DNA of 64,000 nucleotides from Pseudomonas beijingensis (GCF_030687295.1 NZ_CP117425.1:806001-870000); one strand, 5' to 3'. Shown: positions 33,488-43,809, numbered from the stretch's first letter. The notes: generated by a model not told the origin, from the letters alone. Program-made: numbers and translations.

Positions 33488-34777
33488 TTACGGCAACTCG
33501 CGAGACGCGTAGAACGCGCTCAGCACCTTCACCAAATGCGCCAGGTCATGGCTGCCGCACAGTTCACGGATCGAATGCATGGCGAAGGTCGGCAGGCCGA
33601 TGTCCACGGTGCGCACGCCCAGTTGGCTGGCGGTGATCGGGCCGATGGTCGAGCCGCAGCCCATGTCGCTGCGCACCACGAAGCTTTGCACCGGCACTTC
33701 TTCGGCCATGCACAGGTGACGGAAGAACCCGGCGGTTTCGCTGTTGGTGGCGTAGCGCTGGTTGCTGTTGACCTTGATCACCGGCCCGGCGTTGAGCTTG
33801 GGGCCGTGGTTGGCGTCGTGCTTGTCGGCATAGTTGGGGTGCACGCCGTGGGCATTGTCCGCCGACACCAGCAGGGATTTCTGAATGGTCCGTACGAACT
33901 CTTCACCTTCGGGCAGCAGGCGCCGCAGGGTCTGTTCCAGCATCGGGCCGTCGGCGCCACAGGCCGAGCACGAGCCCACTTCTTCGTGATCGTTGCACAC
34001 CAATACGCAGGTTTCTTCGGTGTCGGCGTTCAGCAAGGCCTGCAGGCCGGCGTAGCACGACAGCAGGTTGTCCAAGCGCGCGCCAGCAATGAAATCGCCG
34101 TGCAGGCCAATGACCGCAGCGCTTTGGGTGTCGTAGAAACTCAACTCGTAATCGAGCACCACGTCGGCGTTCAGGCCGTGTTCGCGGGCCAGTTGATCGG
34201 TGAGCACGGCCCGGAAATCGACGCGCTCGTCACCGGCGAACTGGGCGAGGATCGGCGGCAGTTCGTTCTGCGGGTTGATGGCCCAGCCCTGGTTCGCTTC
34301 GCGATTGAGGTGAATGGCCAGGTTTGGAATCGTGGCGATCGGCGCCTTGAAATCGATCAACTGGCTTTCGACCTTGCCATCGCGGCGGAAGGTCACGCGC
34401 CCGGCCAGGGACAGGTCGCGGTCGAACCACGGCGCCAGCAGCGCGCCGCCGTAGACTTCCACACCCAGTTGCCAGAACCCGTGGCGTTGCAGTTCCGGCT
34501 GCGGCTTGACCCGCAGGCAGGGGCTGTCGGTGTGGGCGCCGACCAGGCGGATGCCGTCGTTCAGCGCTGAGTGGCGGCCGAGCTTGAAGGCGATGATCGA
34601 GGAGTCGTTGCGCGTGACGTAATAGCGACCGTTGGCCTCGGTGGTCCAGGTCTCGCGTTCGTCAAGACGCTGATAGCCGGCCGCCTCCAGGCGCTTGGCC
34701 AGGCTGGCGGTGGCATGGAACGGGGTAGGGGAGGCCTTGAGGAAGTCGATCAGGCCTTGGTTCAACTCTGCGCGCAT
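33488..34777 (-). CDS. apeB: M18 family aminopeptidase
   Basis: A 429-aa metallo-aminopeptidase of the M18 (aspartyl aminopeptidase) family, normal length. Metal and catalytic residues are in [29 protein letters not shown] and the C-terminal AMHSIREL histidine. It removes N-terminal, often acidic, residues from peptides in the cytoplasm and assembles as a dodecamer. ATG 34777 starts with GGAG upstream. Single gene. Confidence 0.93.
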   Translation of the reverse strand: MRAELNQGLIDFLKASPTPFHATASLAKRLEAAGYQRLDERETWTTEANGRYYVTRNDSSIIAFKLGRHSALNDGIRLVGAHTDSPCLRVKPQPELQRHGFWQLGVEVYGGALLAPWFDRDLSLAGRVTFRRDGKVESQLIDFKAPIATIPNLAIHLNREANQGWAINPQNELPPILAQFAGDERVDFRAVLTDQLAREHGLNADVVLDYELSFYDTQSAAVIGLHGDFIAGARLDNLLSCYAGLQALLNADTEETCVLVCNDHEEVGSCSACGADGPMLEQTLRRLLPEGEEFVRTIQKSLLVSADNAHGVHPNYADKHDANHGPKLNAGPVIKVNSNQRYATNSETAGFFRHLCMAEEVPVQSFVVRSDMGCGSTIGPITASQLGVRTVDIGLPTFAMHSIRELCGSHDLAHLVKVLSAFYASRELP

Positions 34778-34873
34778 AAGAAACTCCAGACAGCAATGGG
34801 CGGGAGTTTACCGTATTGGTAGTCGATGGGGAGGGTGGGAAGTGGGTGATATCCGTGTTGAATGTGCGGGCCT

Positions 34874-34897
34874 CATCGCGAGCAAGCTCGCTCCCAC
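34874..34897. repeat. Solitary REP
   Basis: Single reverse-orientation REP (CATCGCGAGCAAGCTCGCTCCCAC) between rluA and apeB. Confidence 0.85.
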
Positions 34898-34944
34898 ATT
34901 GGAGCGCAGGCGTGTACAGAGCTTGTGTTCACCACAAATCCCTT

Positions 34945-35032
34945 GTGGGAGCGAGCTTGCTCGCGATGAGGCCGGCACATTCAACATCAATGCAAACTGA
35001 CCCACCGCTATCGCGAGCAAGCTCGCTCCCAC
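34945..35032. repeat. REPIN
   Basis: Inverted REP pair 47 bp after the solitary REP and 31 bp past the rluA stop. Confidence 0.88.
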
Positions 35033-35063
35033 AGGTTTTGTGGCCTGCTTGCGGATACATCCC

Positions 35064-35699
35064 TCAGAACGGTGCCGGGCACTCGAAGCGCAGGCGCTCG
35101 CCGCTTTGCGGATGGGTGAAGCTGAGCATGCTGGCGTGCAGGCACAGGCGTGGCCAGGCCGCGAGCGCTTGCGGATGGGCATAGAGACCGTCGCCCAGCA
35201 GCGGGTGACCGATGGACAGCATGTGCACGCGCAATTGGTGTGAGCGCCCGGTGATCGGCGTCAATTCGACCCGGCACCAATCGCCGCAACGTTCCAGTAC
35301 GCGCCAGAAGGTCAGGGCGTGTTTGCCCTGTTCATGGTCCACCACGTGCCGAGGTTTGGTCGGCGGGTCGTAGCGCAAGGGCAGGTCGATGCTGCCACTG
35401 TCCAGTTCCGGCTGACCCCAGCACAGCGCGGTGTAGGCTTTTTCGGTTTCGCGATCATGAAATTGTCGGGACAGTTCACGATGGGTGTCCGGGTCACGGG
35501 CCAAGAGGATGATGCCGGAGGTTTCCCAGTCCAGTCGGTGCACGATTCGCGCTTCCGGGTAGCCGTTTTCCTGCAGGCGGGTGATCAGGCAGTCTTTGTT
35601 GTCGTCGGCCCGGCCGGGCACGGAAAGCAACAGGGTCGGCTTGTCGACCACCAGGACAGCGGCGTCCTGATGAATGATGCGGATGTTGGACAGGGGCAT
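35064..35699 (-). CDS. rluA: Dual-specificity RNA pseudouridine synthase RluA
   Basis: A 211-aa RluA-family synthase. The catalytic motif HRLDWETSGIILLARD holds the conserved aspartate, preceded by VVDKPTLLLSVPGR and followed by GRSHQLRVHM and DGLYA. The short length and the absence of an S4 domain match RluA, which modifies U746 of 23S rRNA and U32 of tRNAs. ATG 35699 gives MPLSNIRIIH; the in-frame upstream extension to 35765 overlaps a REPIN and is rejected. Confidence 0.9.
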   Translation of the reverse strand: MPLSNIRIIHQDAAVLVVDKPTLLLSVPGRADDNKDCLITRLQENGYPEARIVHRLDWETSGIILLARDPDTHRELSRQFHDRETEKAYTALCWGQPELDSGSIDLPLRYDPPTKPRHVVDHEQGKHALTFWRVLERCGDWCRVELTPITGRSHQLRVHMLSIGHPLLGDGLYAHPQALAAWPRLCLHASMLSFTHPQSGERLRFECPAPF

Positions 35700-35755
35700 T
35701 GAAAACAGTCTCGTTACAAACGCCAACGGCGGCTCGGGCCCTTTTTCCTGACCCT

Positions 35756-35840
35756 GTGGGAGCAAAGCTTGCTCGCGATTAACAACACGGTCTGTCTGTT
35801 AGATCCGGTTGAGGCTATCGCGAGCAAGCTTTGCTCCCAC
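35756..35840. repeat. REPIN
   Basis: Inverted REP pair between rluA and minE (GTGGGAGCAAAGCTTGCTCGCGAT and mirror). Confidence 0.88.
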
Positions 35841-35889
35841 AGGGAGAAGGACTTTGGGACCCGAGCCGCCGTGGCTCCCGCCGGCGCGA

Positions 35890-36144
35890 TCAGCGATCCG
35901 GCAGGGTGATATTGAGTTCCAGGATCGAGCAACTGCCCTGGCTTTCCAGTGCCACATGCACGTCATCGCTGCCGATGTTGACGTATTTGCGGATCACTTC
36001 CACCAGTTCCTTCTGCAAGGCTGGCAGGTAGTCAGGGGTACTGCGTTGGCCGCGTTCGTGCGCCACGATGATCTGTAGACGCTCTTTCGCGACCGAGGCG
36101 GTACTGGGCTTTTTGTTGGCACGAAAGAAGTCAAAAAGGTTCAT
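35890..36144 (-). CDS. minE: Cell division topological specificity factor MinE
   Basis: An 84-aa protein opening [23 protein letters not shown], which carries the membrane-targeting N-terminal helix and the contact helix for MinD, followed by the dimerisation domain ([16 protein letters not shown]). MinE stimulates MinD ATPase and drives pole-to-pole oscillation. Its ATG shares one base with the minD stop (TAATG), so the two are coupled. Last gene of minCDE. Confidence 0.97.
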   Translation of the reverse strand: MNLFDFFRANKKPSTASVAKERLQIIVAHERGQRSTPDYLPALQKELVEVIRKYVNIGSDDVHVALESQGSCSILELNITLPDR

Positions 36145-36956
36145 TACCTACCTCCAAACAGGCGCTCGAAGAAACCTTTCTTCGTTACATCGAGGAAACG
36201 ATGCTCCACGGTCTTGCCCAACAGGCGATCGACGGCATCGCTGTATGCCTGGCCGGCATCGCTCTGGTCGTCGAGAATCACCGGCACGCCGGAGTTGGAA
36301 GCCTTGAGTACCGCTTGGGATTCCGGAATGACACCCAGCAGGGTGACAGCGAGGATTTCCTTGACGTCTTCGACGCCCAGCATCTCGCCATCGCTGACCC
36401 GTTGCGGGTTGTAGCGTGTCAGCAGCAAGTGTTCCTTGATCGGCTCTTCGCCCTTCTCGGCGCGCCGGGATTTGCTCGCCAGCAGGCCCAGCATACGGTC
36501 GGAGTCACGGACCGACGACACTTCCGGGTTGGTCACGACAATCGCTTCGTCCGCGAAGTACATGGCCAGGTGGGCACCTTTCTCGATACCGGCCGGGGAG
36601 TCGCAGACCACGAACTCAAAGTCTTCCTTGAGCTGCATCAGGACTTTTTCCACGCCTTCCTGGGTCAGCGCGTCTTTGTCGCGGGTTTGGCTGGCGGCCA
36701 GCACGTAGAGGTTCTCAAGGCGCTTGTCCTTGATCAGGGCTTGTTGCAGGTTGGCTTCGCCGTTGACCACGTTGACGAAGTCATAGACCACGCGACGCTC
36801 GCAACCCATGATCAGGTCCAGGTTACGCAGGCCGACGTCGAAGTCGACGATGACTGTCTTGTGGCCGCGCAGAGCGAGGCCGGTACCGATAGCGGCGCTG
36901 GTGGTGGTCTTACCCACACCACCCTTGCCGGATGTAACCACGAGAATCTTGGCCAA
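36144..36956 (-). CDS. minD: Septum site-determining ATPase MinD
   Basis: A 270-aa ParA/MinD ATPase. The deviant Walker A is KGGVGKTT, with further motifs [10 protein letters not shown] and [10 protein letters not shown]; the C-terminal amphipathic helix ([10 protein letters not shown]) binds the membrane. MinD-ATP recruits MinC to block off-centre septa. The start codon is TTG at 36956 (protein begins with [13 protein letters not shown]), confirmed by the conserved N terminus. About 200 bp separate it from minC. Confidence 0.97.
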   Translation of the reverse strand: MAKILVVTSGKGGVGKTTTSAAIGTGLALRGHKTVIVDFDVGLRNLDLIMGCERRVVYDFVNVVNGEANLQQALIKDKRLENLYVLAASQTRDKDALTQEGVEKVLMQLKEDFEFVVCDSPAGIEKGAHLAMYFADEAIVVTNPEVSSVRDSDRMLGLLASKSRRAEKGEEPIKEHLLLTRYNPQRVSDGEMLGVEDVKEILAVTLLGVIPESQAVLKASNSGVPVILDDQSDAGQAYSDAVDRLLGKTVEHRFLDVTKKGFFERLFGGR

Positions 36957-37156
36957 GGTGTTTCACCCCTAAGGAAAAAGGACTTTGTCAGCCCCTGAAA
37001 AACATCTCTGGAAAACCGCTGCAATTGGACAGGCTTGGCTGGAATCGGCTGTCGGGCGGGGTCTACCTCCGGTAAACACTGCCTGATCCTTTTTCCTACG
37101 TCGTTTAAGCCGTTTTCGCTCGTTTTAGAGATGCTTGGAAAATGCGGCAGTATCCG

Positions 37157-37894
37157 TTAAAGCCGAATGATGTTCAACACGTCGCCCGACAGGCTGATCT
37201 GGACGCCGGCCCCCCACAACGGGTCGCGGCGCAAATCCTCGGAGACCTTGTACTGCCCGGCGATGGAAACCAGCTCAGCGCTCAATTGCTGACAGAAGAT
37301 CCTGGCTTTGGTATCACCCTTGACGCCGGCCAGTGCTCGACCGCGCATCGGGCCGTATACATGGATGTTGCCATCGGCCAGAAGTTCCGCTCCCGGGCTG
37401 ACCGAGGACACTATGACCAGATCGCCACCCTGGGCATAAATCTGCTGCCCGCCGCGAACGGGCGAGGTGATGACCCGCGTTGGCTTGATGGTGGGCTCCG
37501 GTGGTTTTTCCGGGGTTTTCTTCGCTTCGGCCGGGCTCAGTTCCAGCACGCGCTCCCGGGCGCCGGACGGCGGCAGCACCGGAATGTCCACGGCGATGGC
37601 AGCGGCGATGTCTTCGATGCGGCTGGCGCGGATCGCCAGGGTGCGCAGACCGTGCTGGCGGCAGATGCGCATCAGGCCTGGCAGATCCACTGAGCCTTCG
37701 CCGGCCGGCAGCTTGTCCAGGGCCAGCACCAGGGGGGCATTGCTGAAGAAGTTCGGGGCCTGGGCGACTTTCGCCGCCAATTGCCGGTCAAGGCTCTCCA
37801 GGTCGTTGCGGGCCAGTTCCAGCACCGTAATGGCGAGCATGCTGCCCTTCAGCTGGAACACGGGATCTTGGTCTAGCGGTTCGGTTTGGCTCAT
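37157..37894 (-). CDS. minC: Septum site-determining inhibitor MinC
   Basis: A 245-aa protein. The N-terminal domain (residues about 10-110, [15 protein letters not shown]) blocks FtsZ polymerisation; a proline-rich linker ([12 protein letters not shown]) leads to the C-terminal beta-helix ([36 protein letters not shown]) that dimerises and binds MinD. The ATG at 37894 ([10 protein letters not shown]) is chosen over an extension to 37918. Divergent from lpxL. Confidence 0.95.
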   Translation of the reverse strand: MSQTEPLDQDPVFQLKGSMLAITVLELARNDLESLDRQLAAKVAQAPNFFSNAPLVLALDKLPAGEGSVDLPGLMRICRQHGLRTLAIRASRIEDIAAAIAVDIPVLPPSGARERVLELSPAEAKKTPEKPPEPTIKPTRVITSPVRGGQQIYAQGGDLVIVSSVSPGAELLADGNIHVYGPMRGRALAGVKGDTKARIFCQQLSAELVSIAGQYKVSEDLRRDPLWGAGVQISLSGDVLNIIRL

Positions 37895-38012
37895 GGTCGG
37901 CGTACAACGGCTTGTCACTAAAAGTGCCGAGACTTATAACGAGATCGTCCGCCAGCCGCAACCCGGGTCGAACAATGTAGAATGCGCGGCCCATGTCTTA
38001 ATGGAAGCTGTA

Positions 38013-38945
38013 ATGGATCGCCCGCGTTTTCGAGCTGCATTTTTTCATCCGCGTTTCTGGCTGCTGTGGTGCGGCCTGGGGCTGTTGTGGCTGATCGTGC
38101 AATTGCCTTATCCGTTATTGCTGCGGGTCGGTCGTGCATTGGGGGCGCTGATGTACCGGGTGGCCGGCGACCGACGGCGCATCGCTCGTCGCAACCTGGA
38201 ACTGTGTTTCCCGCAAAAGTCCGCTGCCGAGCGCAAGCGTTTGCTCAAGGAAAATTTCGCCTCCACCGGCATCGCCTTTTTCGAGATGGCCATGAGCTGG
38301 TGGTGGTCGCGCTCGCGTTTGGCGAAACTGGCCCACGTCGAAGGGCTGGAGCATCTGAAACAGGCCCAGCGCGAGGGCAAGGGCGTGATCTTGATGGCTC
38401 TGCATTTCACCACGCTGGAAATCGGTGCGGCCTTGCTCGGCCAGCAGCACACCATCGATGGCATGTACCGCGAGCACAAGAACCCGCTGTTCGACTACAT
38501 CCAGCGCCGCGGTCGTGAGCGGCACAACCTCGATTCCCTGGCGGTGGAGCGTGACGACGTGCGCGGCATGCTCAAGCTGCTGCGGGCCGGGCGGGCGATC
38601 TGGTATGCGCCGGACCAGGACTATGGTGCCAAGCAAAGCGTGTTCGTGCCGTTGTTCGGCATCCAGGCGGCGACGGTCACCGCCACCACCAAGTTCGCCC
38701 GCCTGGGCAAGGCGCTGGTGGTACCTTTCATCCAGGAACGCCTGGCCGACGGCAGTGGCTATCGCTTGGTGATTCAGGCCCCGCTCACCGATTTCCCGGG
38801 CGAGACCGAGGAAGCCGATTGCCTGCGCATCAATCAATGGGTCGAGCAGTCGGTGCGCGATTGTCCCGAGCAGTATCTCTGGGCCCACCGGCGCTTCAAG
38901 AGTCGTCCACCGGGTGAGCCCAAGCTGTACGACAAACGCGGCTGA
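38013..38945 (+). CDS. lpxL: Lipid A lauroyl-type acyltransferase
   Basis: A 310-aa member of the LpxL/HtrB family. One N-terminal TM helix anchors it in the inner membrane; the catalytic HX4D-type motif is in ALHFTTLEIGAALL (H with E four residues later), with MYREHKNPL and PDQDYG downstream. It adds a secondary acyl chain to lipid A. ATG 38013 has GGAAG upstream; a second in-frame ATG at 38001 is possible. A -10 like TAGAAT lies at 37978-37983. Confidence 0.9.
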   Translation: MDRPRFRAAFFHPRFWLLWCGLGLLWLIVQLPYPLLLRVGRALGALMYRVAGDRRRIARRNLELCFPQKSAAERKRLLKENFASTGIAFFEMAMSWWWSRSRLAKLAHVEGLEHLKQAQREGKGVILMALHFTTLEIGAALLGQQHTIDGMYREHKNPLFDYIQRRGRERHNLDSLAVERDDVRGMLKLLRAGRAIWYAPDQDYGAKQSVFVPLFGIQAATVTATTKFARLGKALVVPFIQERLADGSGYRLVIQAPLTDFPGETEEADCLRINQWVEQSVRDCPEQYLWAHRRFKSRPPGEPKLYDKRG

Positions 38946-38981
38946 GTTTTTTTGATATCACCTTGAGCACGGAGCATTGCG

Positions 38982-40136
38982 ATGACCCCAGCTGAACCGG
39001 TTACAGGTTTGATTCTTTCCGGCGGCGGGGCTCGGGCGGCATATCAAGTGGGGGTATTGGCGGCGATTGCCGAATTGCTGCCGGACGGGGCGGATAACCC
39101 GTTTCCGGTGATCGTCGGCACCTCTGCCGGGGCGATCAATGCGGTCAGCCTGGCGAGCGGGGCGATGGACTTCAAGACTGCCATCGAGCGGCTGACGGCG
39201 TTCTGGCAAGCGGTGCGCAGCCATCAGGTCATGCGCAGCGACTGGCGGGGCGTGATCGCCCAGTCAATGCGTTTCATCACTCACAGCCTGCTGGGCCTGG
39301 GAGCCAAGTTGCCGGTGGCGCTGATCGACAGTTCGCCGCTGCGCGAACTGCTCGAGGCCCAATTCCACGCCTCGGGTATCGAGCAGGCCATCGCCGAGCA
39401 GCAACTACGGGCGGTGGCGGTGACGGCATTCGGTTATGAATCCGGCCAGGCCGTCACCTTCTATCAGGGCCGCGGCACCATCGATGCCTGGCTGCGCCAC
39501 CGGCGTATCGGTGTGCCGACGCAGTTGTCGGTGGAACACTTGCTGGCCAGTTCGGCGATTCCGCTGTTGTTCGCGCCGGTCAAGATCGGTCCGCAATACT
39601 TCGGCGACGGCGCGGTGCGGCAATCGGCGCCCATCAGCCCGGCTTTGCACCTGGGGGCCAATCGCGTGCTGGTGATCGGCGTCAGTGGCAACCCCCGTGG
39701 TGGTGGCGGGCAGGATCCCTCCGAACGCAGCTACACCGGCCTGCAACCGACCCTGGCGCAGATCGGCGGCCATATGCTCAACAGCACGTTCATCGACAGC
39801 CTGGAAAGTGACATCGAGTTGCTGGAGCGCCTGAACGGGTTCAGCCACTTGCTGCCCGATGACGTCCCGGCCCATGCCCTCGGCGCGGCACCGGTGGACG
39901 TGCTGGTGATTTCGCCAAGCCAGCCCATCGACGAAATCGCCGCCCGCCATCGCCAGGAATTGCCGCGAGCGTTGCGGGTATTTTTGCGCGGGCCGGGCGC
40001 GACCAAGACCAGTGGCGCGGGGGTGCTGAGCTACATGCTGTTCGAGGCGGGGTATTGCAGCGAACTGATCGAGCTCGGGCGCCAGGATGCGTTGGCGCAG
40101 CGTGAGGCGTTGAGTCGGTTTCTGGGGTTGTCCTGA
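38982..40136 (+). CDS. Patatin-like phospholipase
   Basis: A 384-aa patatin-fold lipase. The oxyanion hole is SGGGARAAYQ, the nucleophile elbow is GTSAGA (GXSXG) and the dyad aspartate is in YFGDGAVRQ. No signal peptide, so it is probably an intracellular lipid acyl hydrolase. It starts 36 bp after lpxL in the same direction, so the two may be cotranscribed, linking it loosely to envelope lipid turnover. A tandem REPIN array follows. Confidence 0.9.
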   Translation: MTPAEPVTGLILSGGGARAAYQVGVLAAIAELLPDGADNPFPVIVGTSAGAINAVSLASGAMDFKTAIERLTAFWQAVRSHQVMRSDWRGVIAQSMRFITHSLLGLGAKLPVALIDSSPLRELLEAQFHASGIEQAIAEQQLRAVAVTAFGYESGQAVTFYQGRGTIDAWLRHRRIGVPTQLSVEHLLASSAIPLLFAPVKIGPQYFGDGAVRQSAPISPALHLGANRVLVIGVSGNPRGGGGQDPSERSYTGLQPTLAQIGGHMLNSTFIDSLESDIELLERLNGFSHLLPDDVPAHALGAAPVDVLVISPSQPIDEIAARHRQELPRALRVFLRGPGATKTSGAGVLSYMLFEAGYCSELIELGRQDALAQREALSRFLGLS

Positions 40137-40161
40137 GGCGTGATGCACGCAGGTCCACCGC

Positions 40162-40593
40162 CATCGCGAGCGAGCTCGCTCCCACAGGGGGATTTGTGGT
40201 GGATGCTAAACCTGTGGTTGGCATGCAACCCGTGTGGGAGCGAGCTTGCTCGCGAAGACGGCGGTACATTCAACATCAATGCAAGCCGACCCACCGCTAT
40301 CGCGAGCAAGCTCGCTCCCACAGGGGGATTTGTGGTGGATGCTAAACCTGTGGTTGGCATGCAACCCGTGTGGGAGCGGGCTTGCTCGCGAAGACAGCGG
40401 TACATTCAACATCAATGCAAGCAGACCCAACGCCTTCGCGAGCAAGCCCGCTCCCACAAGGGATTGGCGGTGGACGCTTAAGCTGAGCCCAGCACACAAA
40501 CCCATGTGGGAGCGAGCTTGCTCGCGATGACGGCGGTACATTCAAAATCAATGCAAGCCGACCCACCGCTATCGCGAGCAAGCTCGCTCCCAC
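40162..40593. repeat. Tandem REPIN array with a 136-bp period
   Basis: One half REPIN ending at 40185 and three full REPINs (40234-40321, 40370-40457, 40506-40593) are spaced so that both starts and ends recur every 136 bp. The spacer between copies (GATTTGTGGTGGATGCTAAA and onward) is identical in the first two units and diverged in the third. It fills the gap between the convergent patatin and tsx-like genes. Confidence 0.92.
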
Positions 40594-40624
40594 AAGGGGA
40601 TTGTCTGCGATATTGATTCCGGGA

Positions 40625-41410
40625 TCAGAAGTGATACTTCAGCAAAAAGGTGGTCGTGCTCTGGTTGGTCTTGAACCCGTCGCTGTCTTCAATGGCGTAC
40701 TTGTTCTTCCAGTAGTCGTATTCCACCCCGACATACAACTGCTTGGCGCCGAGCTTCAACGCTTTGCCCAAGTCATATTTGATCTGCGGGACAATGTGCA
40801 GGTTGGCGTGGTAGGTGCCCTTCGAGTTGCTGTCGTTGTCCACCACCCAGTCGATGAAACCATCGATCAGGATGTCGGATGAGCCCACCGGCACGGTATA
40901 GGCCCAGACCGGGGTGATCTGCCAAACGTTGTCGCCGGCGCGCGGGCCTTCGGTTTGGCGGTTGTAGACGTTCAGTTGGAAGTAGTCGAAGCCGGGAATC
41001 GCCAGGTCGAAACCCGGGCCGATCAGGTAAGACTCGTTGTCGCCTTCCCCGAATTCATACGTCATGGCCAGCAGCACATCCTTGATCGGACCCAGTTCCA
41101 GTTTCTGGTCGAAGATCTTGCCGAACGACAGACGCGGGCTGAACTCACCGTAGTAGGTGTTCGGGCCGGACTGGCCGTCATCCTGGCCGTTATAGAAGAT
41201 CCGATCGAGGAAGAAGAAGTTGTCCCCGTATTTCCAGGCGTCGGCGTGTTCGAAGGTCACGGTCTGCTGGATACGCGGGTTGATCTGGAAATCCTTGCCG
41301 TACAGGTAGGTCAGGCTGTTGTTCTGCCACTGGAACAGATCGTCGGCCATCGCCTGGCCTGCGGCCAGCAAGGATCCTGCGAGTATCAGGCTGGTGCACG
41401 TACGTTTCAT
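40625..41410 (-). CDS. Tsx-like outer-membrane channel
   Basis: A 261-aa protein with a Sec signal peptide (cleavage near AMADDLF) and a beta-barrel pattern ending in an aromatic residue (TTFLLKYHF), as outer-membrane proteins do. It belongs to the nucleoside-specific channel Tsx/OmpK family: FQWQNNSLTYLYG at the start and LYVGVEYDYWKNKYAI near the end. It is the last gene of the purine catabolic cluster, so it probably admits purines, nucleosides or ureides. ATG 41410 is preferred to 41425. A 0.5-kb gap upstream suggests its own promoter. Confidence 0.85.
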   Translation of the reverse strand: MKRTCTSLILAGSLLAAGQAMADDLFQWQNNSLTYLYGKDFQINPRIQQTVTFEHADAWKYGDNFFFLDRIFYNGQDDGQSGPNTYYGEFSPRLSFGKIFDQKLELGPIKDVLLAMTYEFGEGDNESYLIGPGFDLAIPGFDYFQLNVYNRQTEGPRAGDNVWQITPVWAYTVPVGSSDILIDGFIDWVVDNDSNSKGTYHANLHIVPQIKYDLGKALKLGAKQLYVGVEYDYWKNKYAIEDSDGFKTNQSTTTFLLKYHF

Positions 41411-41909
41411 TCGGTTTGCTCCCAAAGGTAAGTGGTACCGCTTTTTTTCAGGTCAGCGCTCTGGTGTGGCGCCTTTTTCCATGGATTAAAAACATCCGTT
41501 CGGTCAGCTTTTTGAGCGTGGCGAATGCTGATAGCAAGCGCTGAGCCAAGTCCGGAAAAAACCGGAAAAGGCTTGCCCTGCGGTTTTTTGATCAGTCGGA
41601 AAGCTGTTTTCAGGGGCGCGTTTATGTCCGCCAACACCGCAACAAGCTGGCGATCCGGTCAGGATCTGAAGGGATTTTGTGGTCGGCCTGTTTCAAACGG
41701 CCGCGCAGGATACGGGCTTGCCTTGGAAGGCTCAAGTGCCCTGCAACAGCGCATGCGCGGCGAATTTGGGGCGTGATGGCGGGGCGTGGTCATCGGGTGC
41801 TTTGCTCTTGTTTTTATTGTTGAGGCGCAGGCAGTCGCTGACGGGGGACCGGTGGTGTGCCGGTCGACCTGTCAGCGGTATGACGTTTAACGGTGTTGGA
41901 GCGCGTGGC
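41411..41909. other. 499-bp non-coding interval, tsx-like gene to puuD
   Basis: I see no credible gene, REP element or clear terminator here. The two flanking genes point the same way. Direct repeats of CCGGAAAA occur near 41550-41570. It probably holds the tsx-like promoter. Confidence 0.5.
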
Positions 41910-43199
41910 TCAGTTAGTGTGGGCGCCCTGGTTGATCCACGCGCCGATCAGATCGCGTTCCTGTTGGGTCATCTGGGTGATGTTGCCCAACGGCATGATC
42001 TGGCTGGTCACGGCTTGGGCCTGGATGCGCGCGGCCTGTTGCTGGATCTGCTGCGGCGTATCGAACATCACCCCGCCTGGGGCGGCGCTGAACAGCGGGC
42101 TGGTGGGCTTGGCCGAGTGGCAGACCGAGCAGCGTTCCTGGATCACGCTGTGGACCTTCTCGAACGAAGGGCCCTGGGCGTTGGCGGCCTGAGTGGGCGC
42201 AGCTGCCGGTGCGGCGGGGGCCGTCGCCGGTTTCGCGCCACCGCCTACTGCCGTTTCCGGCAACGGTTGGTACTCGATCACGCCGGGCGCCTTGGCCACC
42301 TCCGGTGTGCTGGGCATGGGCTTGGGGCCGGTGACATAAGCCAGGCAGATCATCGCCAGGGCGCCGACCGGCAGCGTCCAGGCAAACCGGTTGCTGTCAT
42401 GGCGCGTGTTGAAGTAATGCCGCACCAACACCGCCGCCACGGCGATCCCGGCCAGGATCAGCCAGTTGTACTGGCTGCCGTAGGTGCTCGGGAAATGGTT
42501 GCTGATCATGATGAACAGCACCGGCAGGGTGAAGTAGTTGTTGTGGCGCGAACGCAACAGCCCCTTGGCTGGCAGCGCTGGATCCGGCGTGCGGTTCACG
42601 GCGATGGCCGCGACCAAGGCACGTTGTGCCGGCATGATGATGCGGAACACGTTGCCGACCATGATCGTGCCGATGACCGCCCCGACATGCAGGTAGGCAC
42701 CGCGACCGCTGAACACCTTGCTGAAGCCGTAGGCCGCGGCGATCAACAGCACGAACAGGATCAAGCCGAGCAAGGCAGGGCGCTTGCCCAGGGCCGAGTC
42801 GCAGAGGAAGGAATAGACGAACCAGCCGACGAGCAACGAACCGAGGCCCAAGGCCACGCCTTCGGGGCCGCTCAAGCCGCTGCCGGGGGCCAGCAGGTAG
42901 ACGGTCGGGTTCCAATAGAACACCACGCACAGCAGGGCGATGCCCGACATCCAGGTGAAGTAGGCTTCCCACTTGAACCAGTGCAGGTTGTCCGGCATGG
43001 ACGGCGGCGCGAGTTTGTATTTTTCCAGGTGGTAGATACCGCCACCGTGGATGGCCCACAGGTCGCCGGCCAGGCCGCTCCTGGGGTTGACGCGATTGAG
43101 GTTGTTTTCCAGCCAGACGAAGTAGAACGACGCGCCGATCCAGGCCACGCCAGTGATCATGTGAACCCAGCGAACGCTCAGGTTCAGCCATTCCAGCAT
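41910..43199 (-). CDS. puuD: Membrane urate hydroxylase PuuD
   Basis: A 429-aa protein with about eight TM helices (residues 1-300), a Pro/Ala-rich linker near residue 310-345, and a C-terminal cytochrome c domain with CSVCH and axial-Met region QIMPLGN. This is the PuuD-type urate hydroxylase of Pseudomonas and related bacteria, which oxidises urate to 5-hydroxyisourate and passes electrons to the respiratory chain, unlike soluble uricase. ATG 43199 has GGAAGC upstream; GTG 43211 is an alternative. Confidence 0.92.
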   Translation of the reverse strand: MLEWLNLSVRWVHMITGVAWIGASFYFVWLENNLNRVNPRSGLAGDLWAIHGGGIYHLEKYKLAPPSMPDNLHWFKWEAYFTWMSGIALLCVVFYWNPTVYLLAPGSGLSGPEGVALGLGSLLVGWFVYSFLCDSALGKRPALLGLILFVLLIAAAYGFSKVFSGRGAYLHVGAVIGTIMVGNVFRIIMPAQRALVAAIAVNRTPDPALPAKGLLRSRHNNYFTLPVLFIMISNHFPSTYGSQYNWLILAGIAVAAVLVRHYFNTRHDSNRFAWTLPVGALAMICLAYVTGPKPMPSTPEVAKAPGVIEYQPLPETAVGGGAKPATAPAAPAAAPTQAANAQGPSFEKVHSVIQERCSVCHSAKPTSPLFSAAPGGVMFDTPQQIQQQAARIQAQAVTSQIMPLGNITQMTQQERDLIGAWINQGAHTN

Positions 43200-43262
43200 A
43201 TGTGCTTCCACAGTCTTTACCTCTCGCCCGTCACGCTTGTTTTCGCGTGATCGGACCTTCTC

Positions 43263-43766
43263 TTATTGGTGGGGGGCGAGGATCAAGTACTCATCCTCTT
43301 TGAAAAAATGCTCATCGCAGTTATTGCCTGTGCCACTGCGATCAACCACCAGGAAGTCATCCCGCTTTTCGATCGTCAGCACCGGGTGGTGCCAGACGCC
43401 GCGATGGTAATTAATGCCCTGCCTGCCGTTGGTGACGAAGGCGCGGACCAAGCCTGATACAGGTTCATCGCCAAGTGGCGCGACCACGATCAGAAAGGGG
43501 TTGCCGAGCAGCGGAATGAAGGCCTGGCTGCCCAGCGGATGGCGCTCCAGCATGCGTACGGTCAGCGGCATGTCCAGCGCGTCGGCGCGGAAGATGCTGA
43601 TGATCGCCTGATCGTCCGGCGTGGCGGTTTCTACCGTCGCCAGGCGATGGAAGCGCATGGTCGAACCGTTGTTGATCATGAAGTGATCGCTGCCGTCGGT
43701 TTCGATCACGTCACCGAACGGGGCGAAGGCTTCTTTGGTCAACGGTTCGATCTTGAGTGTGCGCAT
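43263..43766 (-). CDS. allA: Ureidoglycolate lyase
   Basis: A 167-aa cupin-fold enzyme opening MRTLKIEPLTKEAFAPFGDVI, with NNGSTMRFHRLA, ERHPLGSQAFIPL and GINYHRGVWHHPVL. It cleaves ureidoglycolate to glyoxylate and urea, the last step of the ureide pathway. Start at 43766 matches the conserved MRTL; the longer frame to 43850 runs into a REP element. It is preceded by REP elements in the alc-allA gap and followed by puuD after 63 bp. Confidence 0.93.
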   Translation of the reverse strand: MRTLKIEPLTKEAFAPFGDVIETDGSDHFMINNGSTMRFHRLATVETATPDDQAIISIFRADALDMPLTVRMLERHPLGSQAFIPLLGNPFLIVVAPLGDEPVSGLVRAFVTNGRQGINYHRGVWHHPVLTIEKRDDFLVVDRSGTGNNCDEHFFKEDEYLILAPHQ

Positions 43767-43809
43767 GCTGGTCTTCTTACCTTGAATTCTGTGTTGTTTG
43801 TTGTGCCGC

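Noticed and set aside
37467..38945. A 492-aa version of LpxL starting inside minC
   Set aside because: The extension is antisense to minC and lacks homology; the family start is at 38013.
40162..40593. Possible CRISPR array
   Set aside because: The repeats are REPINs with near-identical spacers and a 136-bp period; CRISPR needs short identical repeats with different spacers.
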